Below are positions 43,356 through 52,467 of a DNA stretch of 64,000 nt, piece after piece. The stretch lies in contig JAVKEJ010000053.1 in NCBI GenBank assembly GCA_040221475.1, forward strand, positions 558,001 to 622,000. The letters are read 5' to 3'. The position numbers and the translations under genes are program-made. Position 1 is the stretch's first letter. Every line of letters starts with the position of its first letter. The DNA comes from WLXB01 sp040221475 (GTDB lineage Bacteria > Pseudomonadota > Alphaproteobacteria > Rhodospirillales > Rhodospirillaceae). The notes under the pieces are model-generated. The model was not told the origin of the DNA. It searched no databases and was given only the letters and a program-made list of their open reading frames with translations.

Positions 43356-44339
43356 ATGTCCGGTCTCTCTGAATTCGCGCTGATTGATACACTGTTAAAG
43401 CCGCTCGCGGGCAACGCGCCTGGCGCATTCGCGCTGACGGATGATGCGGCCGTTCTGCCCGCTGTATCTTTGGGCGAAGTTTTGGTTATTACCAAAGATG
43501 CTTTGGCTGCGGGCGTACATTTTTTATCAGATGATCCGCCGGGAGATATGGCGCGCAAAGCTCTACGCACCAACCTCTCAGACCTGGCGGCAATGGGGGC
43601 TGAACCGGTCGGCTTTTTTATGGCGTTATGTTTAGGGCAGGAGACGTCTGAGGGGTTTGTAAGAGACTTTGTCGAAGGTTTAACGGTCGACGTTGAGCAT
43701 TTTGATGTGCCCCTCATGGGGGGCGATATCATCCGTCATCCAGGGCCATTCATCGTCAGTATAACAGCCGTTGGCAAAGTGAGAGATGGAAGCGTCTTGC
43801 GCCGAAATGGGGCAGAAGCCGGTCATCACCTTTGGGTGTCAGGCACAATTGGTGATGGAGCCCTTGGTTTATTAGCAGCGCGCGGCGAGCTGGAGAATTT
43901 ATCCACTAAGGAACAAAGCCATATTATCGCCCGGTATCGCGTGCCTGAACCAAGACTGGCACTTGGCAAGGCGCTTGTTGGTGTTGCGAGTGCTTGTATC
44001 GATGTCTCCGATGGATTGATTTCAGATGCCGCGCATCTTGCGCACGCTTCTGGTTTAGCCTGTCATATTCTGCAATCCGCTGTTCCGCTTTCGTCTGCTG
44101 CTCGGGCTGACTTACAAACCAACTCCCAACATATAGAAACGATACTCACAGGCGGTGATGATTACGAATTACTGTTTGCCGCGCCGTCAGACGCAGAAGA
44201 TACAATTCTAGCTATGACAAAGCAGGCTGGCGTCAATGTGTGCCGCATTGGTGAGTTCACCACAGGGACTGGTGTTCATGTGGTCGATGACGACGGTATA
44301 GCTTTAGAGTTCCATCGTCAGGGGTATCAGCACAGTTAG
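43356..44339 (+). CDS. thiL: Thiamine-monophosphate kinase
   Basis: Phosphorylates thiamine monophosphate to the active cofactor. It has 327 residues of the PurM/ThiL fold: SEFALIDTLLKPL, LTDDAAVLP, KDALAAGVHF, RKALRTNLSDLAAMGA, PLMGGDIIRH, and CIDVSDGLISDAAHLA. The frame is open back into nusB, but MSGLSEFALI at 43356 matches the family start. Last gene of the rib-nusB-thiL group. Confidence 0.95.
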   Translation: MSGLSEFALIDTLLKPLAGNAPGAFALTDDAAVLPAVSLGEVLVITKDALAAGVHFLSDDPPGDMARKALRTNLSDLAAMGAEPVGFFMALCLGQETSEGFVRDFVEGLTVDVEHFDVPLMGGDIIRHPGPFIVSITAVGKVRDGSVLRRNGAEAGHHLWVSGTIGDGALGLLAARGELENLSTKEQSHIIARYRVPEPRLALGKALVGVASACIDVSDGLISDAAHLAHASGLACHILQSAVPLSSAARADLQTNSQHIETILTGGDDYELLFAAPSDAEDTILAMTKQAGVNVCRIGEFTTGTGVHVVDDDGIALEFHRQGYQHS

Positions 44340-44391
44340 AGCGACGTATGGGCTGTTTACCCAACTATAATTTAGGTGCAGGCTATTACTT

Positions 44392-44874
44392 ATGAAGCGC
44401 GTTATTGTCATTGTTACGATCATGCTGTTGGTGGCCGGAAGTGCGATCTCTGGGCTCATGGTGCTCGATATTGTGCCTAATCCCTTTGCTGAAGCCGAGG
44501 AGATGGCCGAAGGCGAGGCGGATGACAAAGAGTCTCAAGGCAATTCTGGGTTTATCCCACCGGAAAGAGCACCCATCCTCTATCCATTGGAAGACCTGGT
44601 TATACCTGTCATTTTAGACGCTCGAATTGCTAAACGCATTTACATCACGGCACGCATAGAGATTGCTCAAGGGAATCGTTCGGCCGTTGAAAATGGGATG
44701 CCGCGTATGGAAAGCGCTTTGAATGAGCGCCTTATCGTCTACTTCCAAAACCATTTTGCCCGATATCGACGTCCAGACTTGCGAGGTATTAAGCGTGAAA
44801 TGGTGACTGCGGCGCAGCAGGTTTATGGCGAAATGGTCTCAGATGTTTTGCTCATCACTGTATTTGAGCAGTAG
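44392..44874 (+). CDS. FliL-like single-pass membrane protein
   Basis: A 160-residue protein with one N-terminal membrane helix (VIVIVTIMLLVAGSAISGLMVL). An acidic linker rich in Glu/Asp follows, then a periplasmic domain of about 95 residues: YPLEDLVIPVILDARIAKRIYITARIEIAQG and RPDLRGIKREMVTAAQQVYG, ending VLLITVFEQ. This is the layout of FliL, the stator-associated flagellar protein, though identity is weak. It follows thiL by 52 bp and no flagellar genes adjoin, so the role is uncertain. Confidence 0.6.
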   Translation: MKRVIVIVTIMLLVAGSAISGLMVLDIVPNPFAEAEEMAEGEADDKESQGNSGFIPPERAPILYPLEDLVIPVILDARIAKRIYITARIEIAQGNRSAVENGMPRMESALNERLIVYFQNHFARYRRPDLRGIKREMVTAAQQVYGEMVSDVLLITVFEQ

Positions 44875-45082
44875 AAAGACCGCCTGTCTGAAGGCTAAAT
44901 CCCACAGTTTACCTCACTCTTTGTGACTCTGTTGTTGCACGACAAGGCCCATTCTGGCACCTTCCGTTCGCTTTCCCGGGCGGGGGAGCGCTGAAAAGAC
45001 GTATCTCATTGACCTGCAATACTTTTTTGCCGGTTGGGTGGCCCTGAAATAGGGTCTTATCAACGAATCGAATGGAACGGGT

Positions 45083-47164
45083 ATGAGCACTCTCGAATAC
45101 ATTGTCCTGGGCAGCGGCGTTATCGCCATCGCTTATGGGATTTTCGCTATCCAAAGCCTTATGAAGACTGGCACTGGCACGGACCGCATGGTCGAGATTG
45201 CCACAGCAATTCAGGAAGGCGCCGCAGCTTACCTCAATCGTCAATATAAGACGGTCGCAATTGTGGGCGTGATCGTAACGATCATTCTGGCTTTAACACT
45301 TGGCGCATTATCCGCCATCGGTTTTGTCATCGGAGCGGTTTGCTCGGGCATTGCGGGATATGTTGGCATGAACGTCTCGGTCCGCGCGAATGTGCGAACT
45401 GCAGAAGCAGCGCGGTCTAAAGGCATGAGTGCCGCACACGATGTTGCTTTTAAATCAGGCGGTGTGACTGGCATGCTCGTAGTTGGTCTCGGCCTTCTTG
45501 CAGTTGCCGGGTATTACTTCACACTTCAAGCCATGGGTGTTGGGGAACGCCACCTCATTGAAGCGCTGATCGCCTTGTCCTTCGGGGCATCTCTGATCTC
45601 TATCTTTGCCCGTCTCGGCGGCGGCATCTTTACCAAAGGTGCAGACGTGGGAGCCGATCTGGTCGGTAAGGTTGAAGCTGGTATTCCTGAAGATGATCCG
45701 CGTAACCCGGCGACCATTGCTGACAACGTCGGTGACAACGTCGGCGACTGCGCGGGTATGGCTGCTGACTTGTTCGAAACCTATGCCGTCACAGTTGTCG
45801 CAACCATGCTGCTCGGTACCATCTTCTTTGATGGGGCAGCGCAAACAACGGCAATGCTCTATCCTTTGGTTATCGGTGGCGTTTGTATCGCCGGTTCCAT
45901 CGTCGGCATGTTCTTTGCCGGCGTTAAGGACGGCGGCAAAGTGATGGCCGCGCTATATCGCGGCTTTATCGTCTGTGCTGTGATTTCTGCAGTCCTGATC
46001 GTTGTCATCACGAACGTCATGTTTGCTGAAGATATTGTGATGACCGATGGGCGCGTGATCACGGGTACCCAGATGATTGTGTGTGCCTTTATCGGCTTGA
46101 TCGTGACCGGCGTGATCATCTGGATTACGGAGTACTACACTGGAACTGACTATCGCCCCGTGAAGAGCGTTGCCGCAGCCTCGACAACAGGTCATGGCAC
46201 AAACGTCATTCAAGGCTTGGCGGTTTCAATGGAAGCGACAGCGCTTCCTGTGCTTTTGATCTCCGCAGCCATTATTGCTGCGTTTATCCAAGCTGGCCTG
46301 TTTGGTATCGCGATTTCAGCAACGACGATGCTGGCTTTGGCCGGCATGGTTGTCGCCCTGGATGCCTATGGTCCGGTTACCGATAACGCCGGTGGCATCG
46401 CTGAAATGGCTGAGTTGCCTGAAGAAGTGCGAAACATCACAGATACTCTGGATGCCGTGGGTAACACCACAAAAGCCGTGACCAAAGGCTATGCCATTGG
46501 ATCAGCCGGTTTGGCCTCTTTAGTGCTGTTCGCAGCCTACACGTCTGATCTTGAGTTCTACTTCCCAGAACTTGCAGGGATCGCTTTCTCTTTGAAAGAT
46601 CCCTACGTGGTGATCGGCTTGTTCATCGGTGGCATGCTGCCATACCTGTTCGGGTCCATGGGCATGCAAGCTGTAGGTCGTGCTGGGGGCGCTGTTGTGG
46701 TTGAAGTGCGCCGTCAGTTCAAAGAAAAACCAGGCATCATGCAGGGCACGGAAAAGCCTGAATACGGTGTTCTTGTGGACATGCTGACCAAGGCCGCCAT
46801 TAAAGAAATGGTTCTTCCGTCCTTGCTGCCGATCCTGGCGCCTATCGCGTTGTACTTTGTGGTCGCTCTCACAGCCGGCCAAGCACAGGGCTTCATCGCA
46901 CTCGGGGCCATGTTGCTCGGGACCATTGTGACGGGTCTGTTTGTGGCCATCTCAATGACTTCCGGTGGCGGTGCGTGGGACAATGCCAAGAAGTACATTG
47001 AAGACGGCAACCACGGTGGCAAAGGGTCAGAAGCGCACAAAGCGGCTGTGACTGGCGATACCGTTGGTGACCCCTACAAAGATACTGCTGGACCAGCCAT
47101 CAACCCGATGATCAAAATTGCCAACATTGTTGCTATTTTGCTGCTGGCTATGCTTGCCGGATAA
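45083..47164 (+). CDS. hppA: Membrane-bound proton-translocating pyrophosphatase, K+-independent type
   Basis: Couples pyrophosphate hydrolysis to proton pumping. A 693-residue protein with about 16 helices. The active-site loops are DVGADLVGKVEAGIPEDDPRNPATIADNVGDNVGDCAGM in pieces, and the C-terminal GDTVGDPYKDTAGPAINP. GNTTKAVTKG has Lys at the position where K+-dependent enzymes have Ala, indicating the K+-independent, proton-pumping class. It is followed by a strong terminator and then soluble pyrophosphatase. Confidence 0.96.
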   Translation: MSTLEYIVLGSGVIAIAYGIFAIQSLMKTGTGTDRMVEIATAIQEGAAAYLNRQYKTVAIVGVIVTIILALTLGALSAIGFVIGAVCSGIAGYVGMNVSVRANVRTAEAARSKGMSAAHDVAFKSGGVTGMLVVGLGLLAVAGYYFTLQAMGVGERHLIEALIALSFGASLISIFARLGGGIFTKGADVGADLVGKVEAGIPEDDPRNPATIADNVGDNVGDCAGMAADLFETYAVTVVATMLLGTIFFDGAAQTTAMLYPLVIGGVCIAGSIVGMFFAGVKDGGKVMAALYRGFIVCAVISAVLIVVITNVMFAEDIVMTDGRVITGTQMIVCAFIGLIVTGVIIWITEYYTGTDYRPVKSVAAASTTGHGTNVIQGLAVSMEATALPVLLISAAIIAAFIQAGLFGIAISATTMLALAGMVVALDAYGPVTDNAGGIAEMAELPEEVRNITDTLDAVGNTTKAVTKGYAIGSAGLASLVLFAAYTSDLEFYFPELAGIAFSLKDPYVVIGLFIGGMLPYLFGSMGMQAVGRAGGAVVVEVRRQFKEKPGIMQGTEKPEYGVLVDMLTKAAIKEMVLPSLLPILAPIALYFVVALTAGQAQGFIALGAMLLGTIVTGLFVAISMTSGGGAWDNAKKYIEDGNHGGKGSEAHKAAVTGDTVGDPYKDTAGPAINPMIKIANIVAILLLAMLAG

Positions 47165-47184
47165 TCAGTGAGGCATACATCTAG

Positions 47185-47216
47185 AAAAGCCCCGGCACCA
47201 AGCCGGGGCTTTTTTA
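47185..47216 (+). terminator. Rho-independent terminator after hppA
   Basis: AAAAGCCCCGGC (47185-47196), loop ACCAA, GCCGGGGCTTTT (47202-47213) and a run of T form a 12-bp perfect stem. It separates hppA from ppa. Confidence 0.92.
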
Positions 47217-47258
47217 TATCCTCAATAAATATTTGATCTTTGCTCAAGGAAATTCTGA

Positions 47259-47792
47259 ATGCGCATCGAAGCCATATCCATTGGTGATCACCCACCAGAG
47301 GACGTGAACGTTATCATTGAGGTTTCAGTTGGAGCCCAACCTATCAAATATGAACTGGATAAAGACGCCGGAACTTTGGTGGTTGATCGCTTTCTTCATA
47401 CCCCGATGACGTACCCAGGGAATTATGGCTTCGTACCGCACACCTTGTCGGAAGACGGTGACCCCATTGACGTTTTGGTCTGCAACACGCGGCAGCTGGT
47501 TCCTGGATGTGTCATCAACGTGCGTCCCGTTGGTGTGCTGATGATGGAAGATGACTCAGGTATTGATGAGAAGGTGATCGCTGTACCCTCTGCTCATCTT
47601 ACACAGCGATATGATGGTGTGACGAACTATAAGCATTTGCCTGATATCACACTGAAGCAGATTGCCCACTTTTTTGAGCACTATAAAGACTTAGAGCCGG
47701 GGAAGTGGGTTAAGATTGGCGATTGGATGGACGCTGACGCCGCGCGTAAGAGCATTAGTGAAGCGATTGAGCGCGCCAAGATCAATTCTTAA
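47259..47792 (+). CDS. ppa: Soluble inorganic pyrophosphatase
   Basis: Family I pyrophosphatase, hydrolysing PPi in the cytoplasm. It has 177 residues. VIIEVSVGAQPIKYELDKDAG, MTYPGNYGFVPHTLSEDGDPIDVLV (the DxDPxD metal site) and HFFEHYKDLEPGKWVKI are all present. It converges with bamE, whose stop is 20 bp away. Its neighbour hppA uses the same substrate for proton pumping. Confidence 0.97.
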   Translation: MRIEAISIGDHPPEDVNVIIEVSVGAQPIKYELDKDAGTLVVDRFLHTPMTYPGNYGFVPHTLSEDGDPIDVLVCNTRQLVPGCVINVRPVGVLMMEDDSGIDEKVIAVPSAHLTQRYDGVTNYKHLPDITLKQIAHFFEHYKDLEPGKWVKIGDWMDADAARKSISEAIERAKINS

Positions 47793-47812
47793 AAAAAGAG
47801 CGTAAATTAGTG

Positions 47813-48292
47813 TTACGGACCGGCTTCAGGCGCGCCACGGTCGAAGCGTCCAAGGTTACCAATGAGCTGTTCTATGAGGCTGAAATCACGTCCCATGGTT
47901 GGCGTTTCCCGCTGAACAATCTGCAGGTCTTCACCATCTAGAAGTCCGAGCTTGCCAACCTCTTGCAAAATACCGCGTTCATCGAACTTGAGCGCGTAGA
48001 TATCCCGCTCAAGTTCTTCAACGGAGTAAAAGGCATACTGCGTGGTCAGCGCGCTGATGTAATACCAGGTTTCTTCTCCAGCCAAAGACACTGTAGAGGG
48101 GGTGCCGAGAATCAGTTGCACATCTTGCCGGGTCTGCTGACCCGGAATCAGCTGGGCGAGGGCCTCTTCTGGCGGCAGATTACCTCTGGCGTTGATGTCT
48201 TTAGCGCAGCCGCCAAGTGCCATAGCAATCGTGCACACAGCAAGGGCCAAGGCTGACTTGAGAGCTAAGGGGTGTGTTTTGAATTTCATCAT
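47813..48292 (-). CDS. bamE: Outer-membrane assembly lipoprotein BamE
   Basis: Lipoprotein of the BAM complex that inserts outer-membrane proteins. It has 159 residues. The signal sequence ends at the lipobox MALGGC (lipidated Cys near residue 29). The SmpA/OmlA domain has LIPGQQTRQDVQLILGTPST and EETWYYISALTTQ, then DIYALKFDERGILQEV. ATG 48289 is an equivalent start. Divergent from the bc1 chaperone. Confidence 0.92.
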   Translation of the reverse strand: MMKFKTHPLALKSALALAVCTIAMALGGCAKDINARGNLPPEEALAQLIPGQQTRQDVQLILGTPSTVSLAGEETWYYISALTTQYAFYSVEELERDIYALKFDERGILQEVGKLGLLDGEDLQIVQRETPTMGRDFSLIEQLIGNLGRFDRGAPEAGP

Positions 48293-48424
48293 GGCCGGAT
48301 ATATATCAGAACAGTTTGAAGGGTGGTAGACGCGATATGAACTGGTGGGGTGTCACGTTGACTTCAAACATTATCCGGGCCAAATAACACCTTGGCAGAC
48401 ATTGCAGAGAAGAGTGGCAGAATT

Positions 48425-48979
48425 ATGGGATTATTCGACAGATTTCGGGAGGCGCGTCGCGCCAACGATGTTTCAAATAGACTCTATGTTCAAGCTGTTG
48501 AACAAGCCCGCAGCCCCGCTTTTTTTACCCAATTTGGCGTTCCTGATACAGTCGATGGGCGCTTCGATCTCATTATACTCCATATCATGCTATTGATACG
48601 TCGATTGCGCGGCAACGGTAAACTGGCAGGGGAGATGAGCCAATCTGTTCTGAATCATATGTTCTCTGACATGGATCGGAACCTCCGTGAGATGGGGGTC
48701 GGGGATTTAAGCGTCGGTAAACAAGTGAAGAAAATGGCAAAAGCATTTTATGGGCGGTCTGAGTCCTGGGAAGAGGGCATGGACTCTGGCCGAGTTCAAC
48801 TGATGAGCGCCTTTGAAGAGACAGTATATCGCTCTGTTGAACAGTCCTCTGAGCAGGTTTCACGTTTGGCAGATTATGCGTTGACCTTAGATCAAGCTCT
48901 GAATGCACAGGACGTTGACCGCCTTTTGATGGGCGAGATCAGCTTTACGGTGGCAGAACTGCAGGCTCCCGCGGCTTAA
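48425..48979 (+). CDS. Ubiquinol-cytochrome c chaperone family protein
   Basis: A 184-residue relative of the CBP3/UQCC1 assembly factors for the cytochrome bc1 complex. MGLFDRFREARRANDVSNRLYVQAVEQAR opens the domain, FDLIILHIMLLIRRL and MFSDMDRNLREMGVGDLSVGKQVKKMAKAFYGR are the conserved core. ATG 48425 is preferred over an in-frame TTG at 48392. The yceD gene follows after 5 bp, a common alphaproteobacterial pair. Confidence 0.88.
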   Translation: MGLFDRFREARRANDVSNRLYVQAVEQARSPAFFTQFGVPDTVDGRFDLIILHIMLLIRRLRGNGKLAGEMSQSVLNHMFSDMDRNLREMGVGDLSVGKQVKKMAKAFYGRSESWEEGMDSGRVQLMSAFEETVYRSVEQSSEQVSRLADYALTLDQALNAQDVDRLLMGEISFTVAELQAPAA

Positions 48980-48984
48980 TTTCG

Positions 48985-49515
48985 ATGCCGACCCTATCTC
49001 ATCTGCTTCCAGTTGCTTCCCTGTCGGGTAAAGGTAGGGAAGTTCGAATTATCGCAACCGATGCAGAGAAGGCGGCGCTATCAGAACAAGCCGGCATTCT
49101 AAGCATCAGCCGTTTAGAAGCGTCCTTCTATGTCACCAAAGGCGCCGGTGCACTCATCGCGGTTCAGGGACAGATATCGGCTGATGTGAGCCAAGCCTGC
49201 AGTGTAACGTTAGATCCAGTGACCGAGTCCGTTGAGGCAGATATTGCGCTAACATACACTTTAAAACCTTCGGATTTAGGTAAAGAAATAGATCTCGCCC
49301 TGGATGATGAGGATCTTCCAGAGCCTATCGAGGACGGGCAGATCGACTTTGGCGCTTTGGTTGCGGAATACCTCATTCTAAATCTGAATCCTTATCCGAG
49401 AGCAGATGGAGCCAGTTTTAATGAGCAAGAATGGTCTGATAACAGCTCCGATGATCAGGACTTAGCACCAGCCAACCCATTTGCCGCCTTATCTCGTCTC
49501 AAAAAGGGCAAATGA
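48985..49515 (+). CDS. YceD family protein (DUF177)
   Basis: A 176-residue protein of the YceD/DUF177 family, linked in other bacteria to 23S rRNA accumulation and usually encoded directly before rpmF, as here. It has the conserved ACSVTLDPVTESVEADI segment, with Cys in the position of the usual CxR/CLxP motif, and YLILNLNPYPRADG near the end. Starts 5 bp after the bc1 chaperone. Confidence 0.88.
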   Translation: MPTLSHLLPVASLSGKGREVRIIATDAEKAALSEQAGILSISRLEASFYVTKGAGALIAVQGQISADVSQACSVTLDPVTESVEADIALTYTLKPSDLGKEIDLALDDEDLPEPIEDGQIDFGALVAEYLILNLNPYPRADGASFNEQEWSDNSSDDQDLAPANPFAALSRLKKGK

Positions 49516-49542
49516 AGACTTGAGACTAATGCTCTCAGGTCT
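49516..49542 (+). other. Hairpin between yceD and rpmF
   Basis: AGACTTGAGA pairs with TCTCAGGTCT (10 bp with one G-U), loop CTAATGC, starting at the yceD stop. No T-tract follows, so it may be an mRNA-processing or stability hairpin rather than a terminator. Confidence 0.3.
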
Positions 49543-49638
49543 TGCCCCGGGGCCTTGTATTGGGTATGTACACGCCGTCGTTTGGTGCCCGGTTACTCGG
49601 AGCGATCCAAACCCCGAGATTCCTAGAAAGTAAGAACA

Positions 49639-49827
49639 ATGGCCGTACCTAAGAAGAAAACCTCAAAATCCAAGCGGAATATGCGCCGCGCCCATGATGC
49701 GCTGAGTGTCAGCGTTCATCAGGAATGCCCGAATTGTGGGGAACTGAAGCGTCCTCACCATGTCTGTCAGGCTTGTGGATCCTATAATGACCGTGATGTG
49801 GTAGAACCCGCAGACGCCGTATTATAA
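49639..49827 (+). CDS. rpmF: 50S ribosomal protein L32
   Basis: A 62-residue ribosomal protein: MAVPKKKTSKSKRNMRRAHD is the standard start, and CPNCGELKRPHHVC plus CGSYNDRDVV keeps the zinc cysteines. Lies in the conserved yceD-rpmF-plsX-fabH order. Confidence 0.98.
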   Translation: MAVPKKKTSKSKRNMRRAHDALSVSVHQECPNCGELKRPHHVCQACGSYNDRDVVEPADAVL

Positions 49828-49942
49828 GGTCTTTGCGCCAAATAAAGGCGCATTTACAGGCTTAATGGCTGAACGGGATAAACCCGTTTCCCGCACAAAG
49901 TGGGGCTGTTTGCGCCGTCCGTGAAGGGATCGGGGGCTGTTG

Positions 49943-50995
49943 GTGACAAAAGAAATCACCTTATCTGTGGACGCTATGGGTGGCGATGCCGCCCCCGCCA
50001 TTGTTATGAATGGCATAGCAGAAGCGCGTCTGCGATATCCAAACACCCGTTATCTCCTCTTTGGCCGCAGCGACGAAATTCAGCCATACCTCGACGAAAA
50101 CACACTCCTTCAAGACTGCTGCGACATTCGCCATTGCGATGATGTTGTTACTGGTGAGCAGAAGGTCTCGCAGGCCATACGCCAGGGCCGTAATTCGAGC
50201 ATGTGGAACGCGATAAACGCTGTGAAGACCGGTGAAGCTGATGGCATTGTCTCTGCTGGCAATACAGGCGCGCTGATGGCCATGGCGAAATTGAGCATGC
50301 GCACACTCCCAGGCATAGATCGGCCGGCCATTTGCTCACTATTTCCCAACCAGGTTGGCGAGACTGTGATGTTGGATCTTGGTGCCAATGCGCAATGTGA
50401 TGTGCGCAACTTGGTCGAGTTCGCCGTGATGGGGGCCTGCTTCACCCGTGCAATCACAGGATTAGAGATTCCTAGGGTTGGTTTGCTCAATATTGGGTCC
50501 GAGGATTTGAAGGGCACCGATGTATTGCGGGAAGCGGCCGCACTCCTAAGAGAGTCTGACCTGGATATGGACTTTATAGGATTTGTTGAGGGCGACGATA
50601 TTACTCTTGGGACGGTTGATGTGGTGGTCACAGACGGTTTTACCGGCAACGTTTCCTTAAAAACCGCTGAGGGAACGGCTAAGCTTTACACGCAGTTTCT
50701 TAAGTCGGCATTCAAGAGTTCGATGATGGCGAAGCTTGGTTATTTGCTTATAAAGCCTGTACTCAGCCAAGTGATGGCCCGCACGGATCCACGAAAATAC
50801 AATGGCGCTTTATTTGTAGGTCTCAATGGGGTGGCTGTGAAAAGCCATGGTGGGACTGACGCTCTTGGATTTGCCAATGCCATTGGCGTAGCCGTCGATA
50901 TGGTTGATCGCGATCTGAACAGCAGTATCGGTGAGCAACTGACGCACCTAAATTTCGACGTTGTTGAACCTGAACAGGTAGCGACGACCCTATGA
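49943..50995 (+). CDS. plsX: Phosphate acyltransferase PlsX
   Basis: Makes acyl-phosphate from acyl-ACP for phospholipid synthesis. It has 350 residues from GTG 49943, six bases behind GGGGG; TTG 49940 is the alternative. Family blocks: LSVDAMGGDAAPAIVMNGI, GIVSAGNTGALMAMAK, LLNIGSEDLKGTDV, VVVTDGFTGNVSLKTAEG and LFVGLNGVAVKSHGG. Overlaps fabH by 4 bp (ATGA). Confidence 0.96.
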   Translation: MTKEITLSVDAMGGDAAPAIVMNGIAEARLRYPNTRYLLFGRSDEIQPYLDENTLLQDCCDIRHCDDVVTGEQKVSQAIRQGRNSSMWNAINAVKTGEADGIVSAGNTGALMAMAKLSMRTLPGIDRPAICSLFPNQVGETVMLDLGANAQCDVRNLVEFAVMGACFTRAITGLEIPRVGLLNIGSEDLKGTDVLREAAALLRESDLDMDFIGFVEGDDITLGTVDVVVTDGFTGNVSLKTAEGTAKLYTQFLKSAFKSSMMAKLGYLLIKPVLSQVMARTDPRKYNGALFVGLNGVAVKSHGGTDALGFANAIGVAVDMVDRDLNSSIGEQLTHLNFDVVEPEQVATTL

Positions 50996-51966
50996 CCATC
51001 AGATCCGTGATCAGAGGCGTAGGATCCTATCTGCCGTCAAACGTCGTTACCAACGATGAGTTGGCCAAAAAAGTAGATACATCCGACGAATGGATTCAGG
51101 AAAGAACAGGCATCAAACAGCGGCATGTTGCAGCCGAAGGTGAAAACACCTCGGACTTAGCAATTGCCGCCGGTCGTCAGGCTTTGGAACGCGCCGGTTT
51201 GAAGGGCGAGGACATCGATCTTTTCGTCGTTGCCACGGCCACGCCCGATAACACCTTTCCAGCAACTGCCGCTAAGGTCCAGGCGGCGCTGGGGCGGCCT
51301 GGTGTGCCTTCTTTCGATATTCAAGCGGTCTGTTCCGGCTTTGTTTATGGCCTCGCAACCGTCGATAATTTTATGAAATGTGGACAGGTTAATTCTGCCC
51401 TGTTTATTGGTGCGGAGACCTTTTCTCGTATCCTGGATTGGAATGACCGCGCCACCTGCGTGCTGTTTGGCGATGGGGCGGGCGCGATCGCACTGACGGC
51501 GGAAAGGGGGCAGGGAACCATCGAGGATCAGGGCGTGCTCTCAACTCATTTACATTCTGATGGTCGTCACCACGACCTGTTATATGTGGATGGTGGTGCA
51601 TCCAGCACCCAAACCACCGGGCATGTCCGGATGGAAGGGCGGGAAGTCTTCCGCCACGCGGTCGTCAACCTGGCAGATGCCGTGAAGGAAGCCTTATCCG
51701 CAAATGAAATCAGTATAGATGAAGTGGATTGGTTAGTGCCCCACCAAGCCAACCGCCGGATTCTCGATTCAACAGCGAAGAAGCTGAAGATCTCGAGTGA
51801 TAAAGTCATTGTGACCGTTGATCGCCATGCCAATACCTCTGCGGCCTCCATACCGCTGGCGTTGGCAGATGGGGTCGATGATGGACGGATCAAACCAGGA
51901 CATCTGGTTTTAATGGAGGCTATGGGCGGCGGCTTTACCTGGGGGTCCGCGCTCGTCAGGCTTTGA
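50992..51966 (+). CDS. fabH: 3-oxoacyl-[acyl-carrier-protein] synthase III
   Basis: Starts fatty-acid synthesis by condensing acetyl-CoA with malonyl-ACP. It has 324 residues. The Cys-His-Asn triad is visible: Cys114 in DIQAVCSGFVYG, His in WLVPHQANRRI, and Asn in DRHANTSAASIPLAL. Overlaps the plsX stop. Confidence 0.97.
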   Translation: MTIRSVIRGVGSYLPSNVVTNDELAKKVDTSDEWIQERTGIKQRHVAAEGENTSDLAIAAGRQALERAGLKGEDIDLFVVATATPDNTFPATAAKVQAALGRPGVPSFDIQAVCSGFVYGLATVDNFMKCGQVNSALFIGAETFSRILDWNDRATCVLFGDGAGAIALTAERGQGTIEDQGVLSTHLHSDGRHHDLLYVDGGASSTQTTGHVRMEGREVFRHAVVNLADAVKEALSANEISIDEVDWLVPHQANRRILDSTAKKLKISSDKVIVTVDRHANTSAASIPLALADGVDDGRIKPGHLVLMEAMGGGFTWGSALVRL

Positions 51967-52086
51967 TAGCCTCTCCGAAACAGCCTCTAACGCATTGCAA
52001 TTGAATAGAAACCTGTATTGACCTGGTTACGAAAACCGGGCTAACGTCATGGATCAGCGCACCGCAGAACAGGGGGACAGTGCGAC

Positions 52087-52467
52087 ATGACCCGCACCAT
52101 GACCCGCGCTCAATTGAGCGAATCAATCTACCAAGAAGTTGGCTTGTCCCGTAACGAGTCAGCTGAACTTCTCGAAATGGTTCTCGCAGAAATTTCAACA
52201 GCCCTTGTCCATTCGGAAACAGTTAAAATTTCTTCGTTTGGTAGTTTTTCTGTTCGTCAAAAAGGTGAGCGGATCGGGCGCAACCCGAAGACGGGCGACG
52301 AGGTTCCCATTTTACCGCGCAAAGTTCTTGTGTTCCGGCCATCGCAATTACTCAAGGCGCGTATTCGTGGTGAAGACGTCTCCGGGATGACGGACGAAGA
52401 CGAAGACGCACCTGCACTGCAACAGCCGCCTGTTGGCCCCGCCGGGTTTAGCTCCTCAGAGACATGA
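52087..52467 (+). CDS. ihfA: Integration host factor alpha subunit
   Basis: DNA-bending HU/IHF-family protein. It has 126 residues, about 25 more than E. coli IhfA because of an acidic, proline-rich C-terminal tail. VKISSFGSFSVRQKGERIGRNPKTGDEVPI is the DNA-clasp region, split here by the family GRNPKTG signature. ATG 52099 could be the start instead. Overlaps the MerR-type gene by 4 bp. Confidence 0.93.
   Translation: MTRTMTRAQLSESIYQEVGLSRNESAELLEMVLAEISTALVHSETVKISSFGSFSVRQKGERIGRNPKTGDEVPILPRKVLVFRPSQLLKARIRGEDVSGMTDEDEDAPALQQPPVGPAGFSSSET

Noticed and set aside
52018..52046. TTGACC with 17-bp spacing as an ihfA promoter
   Set aside because: The -10 position (CTAACG) matches the consensus poorly and a small hairpin overlaps the spacer.
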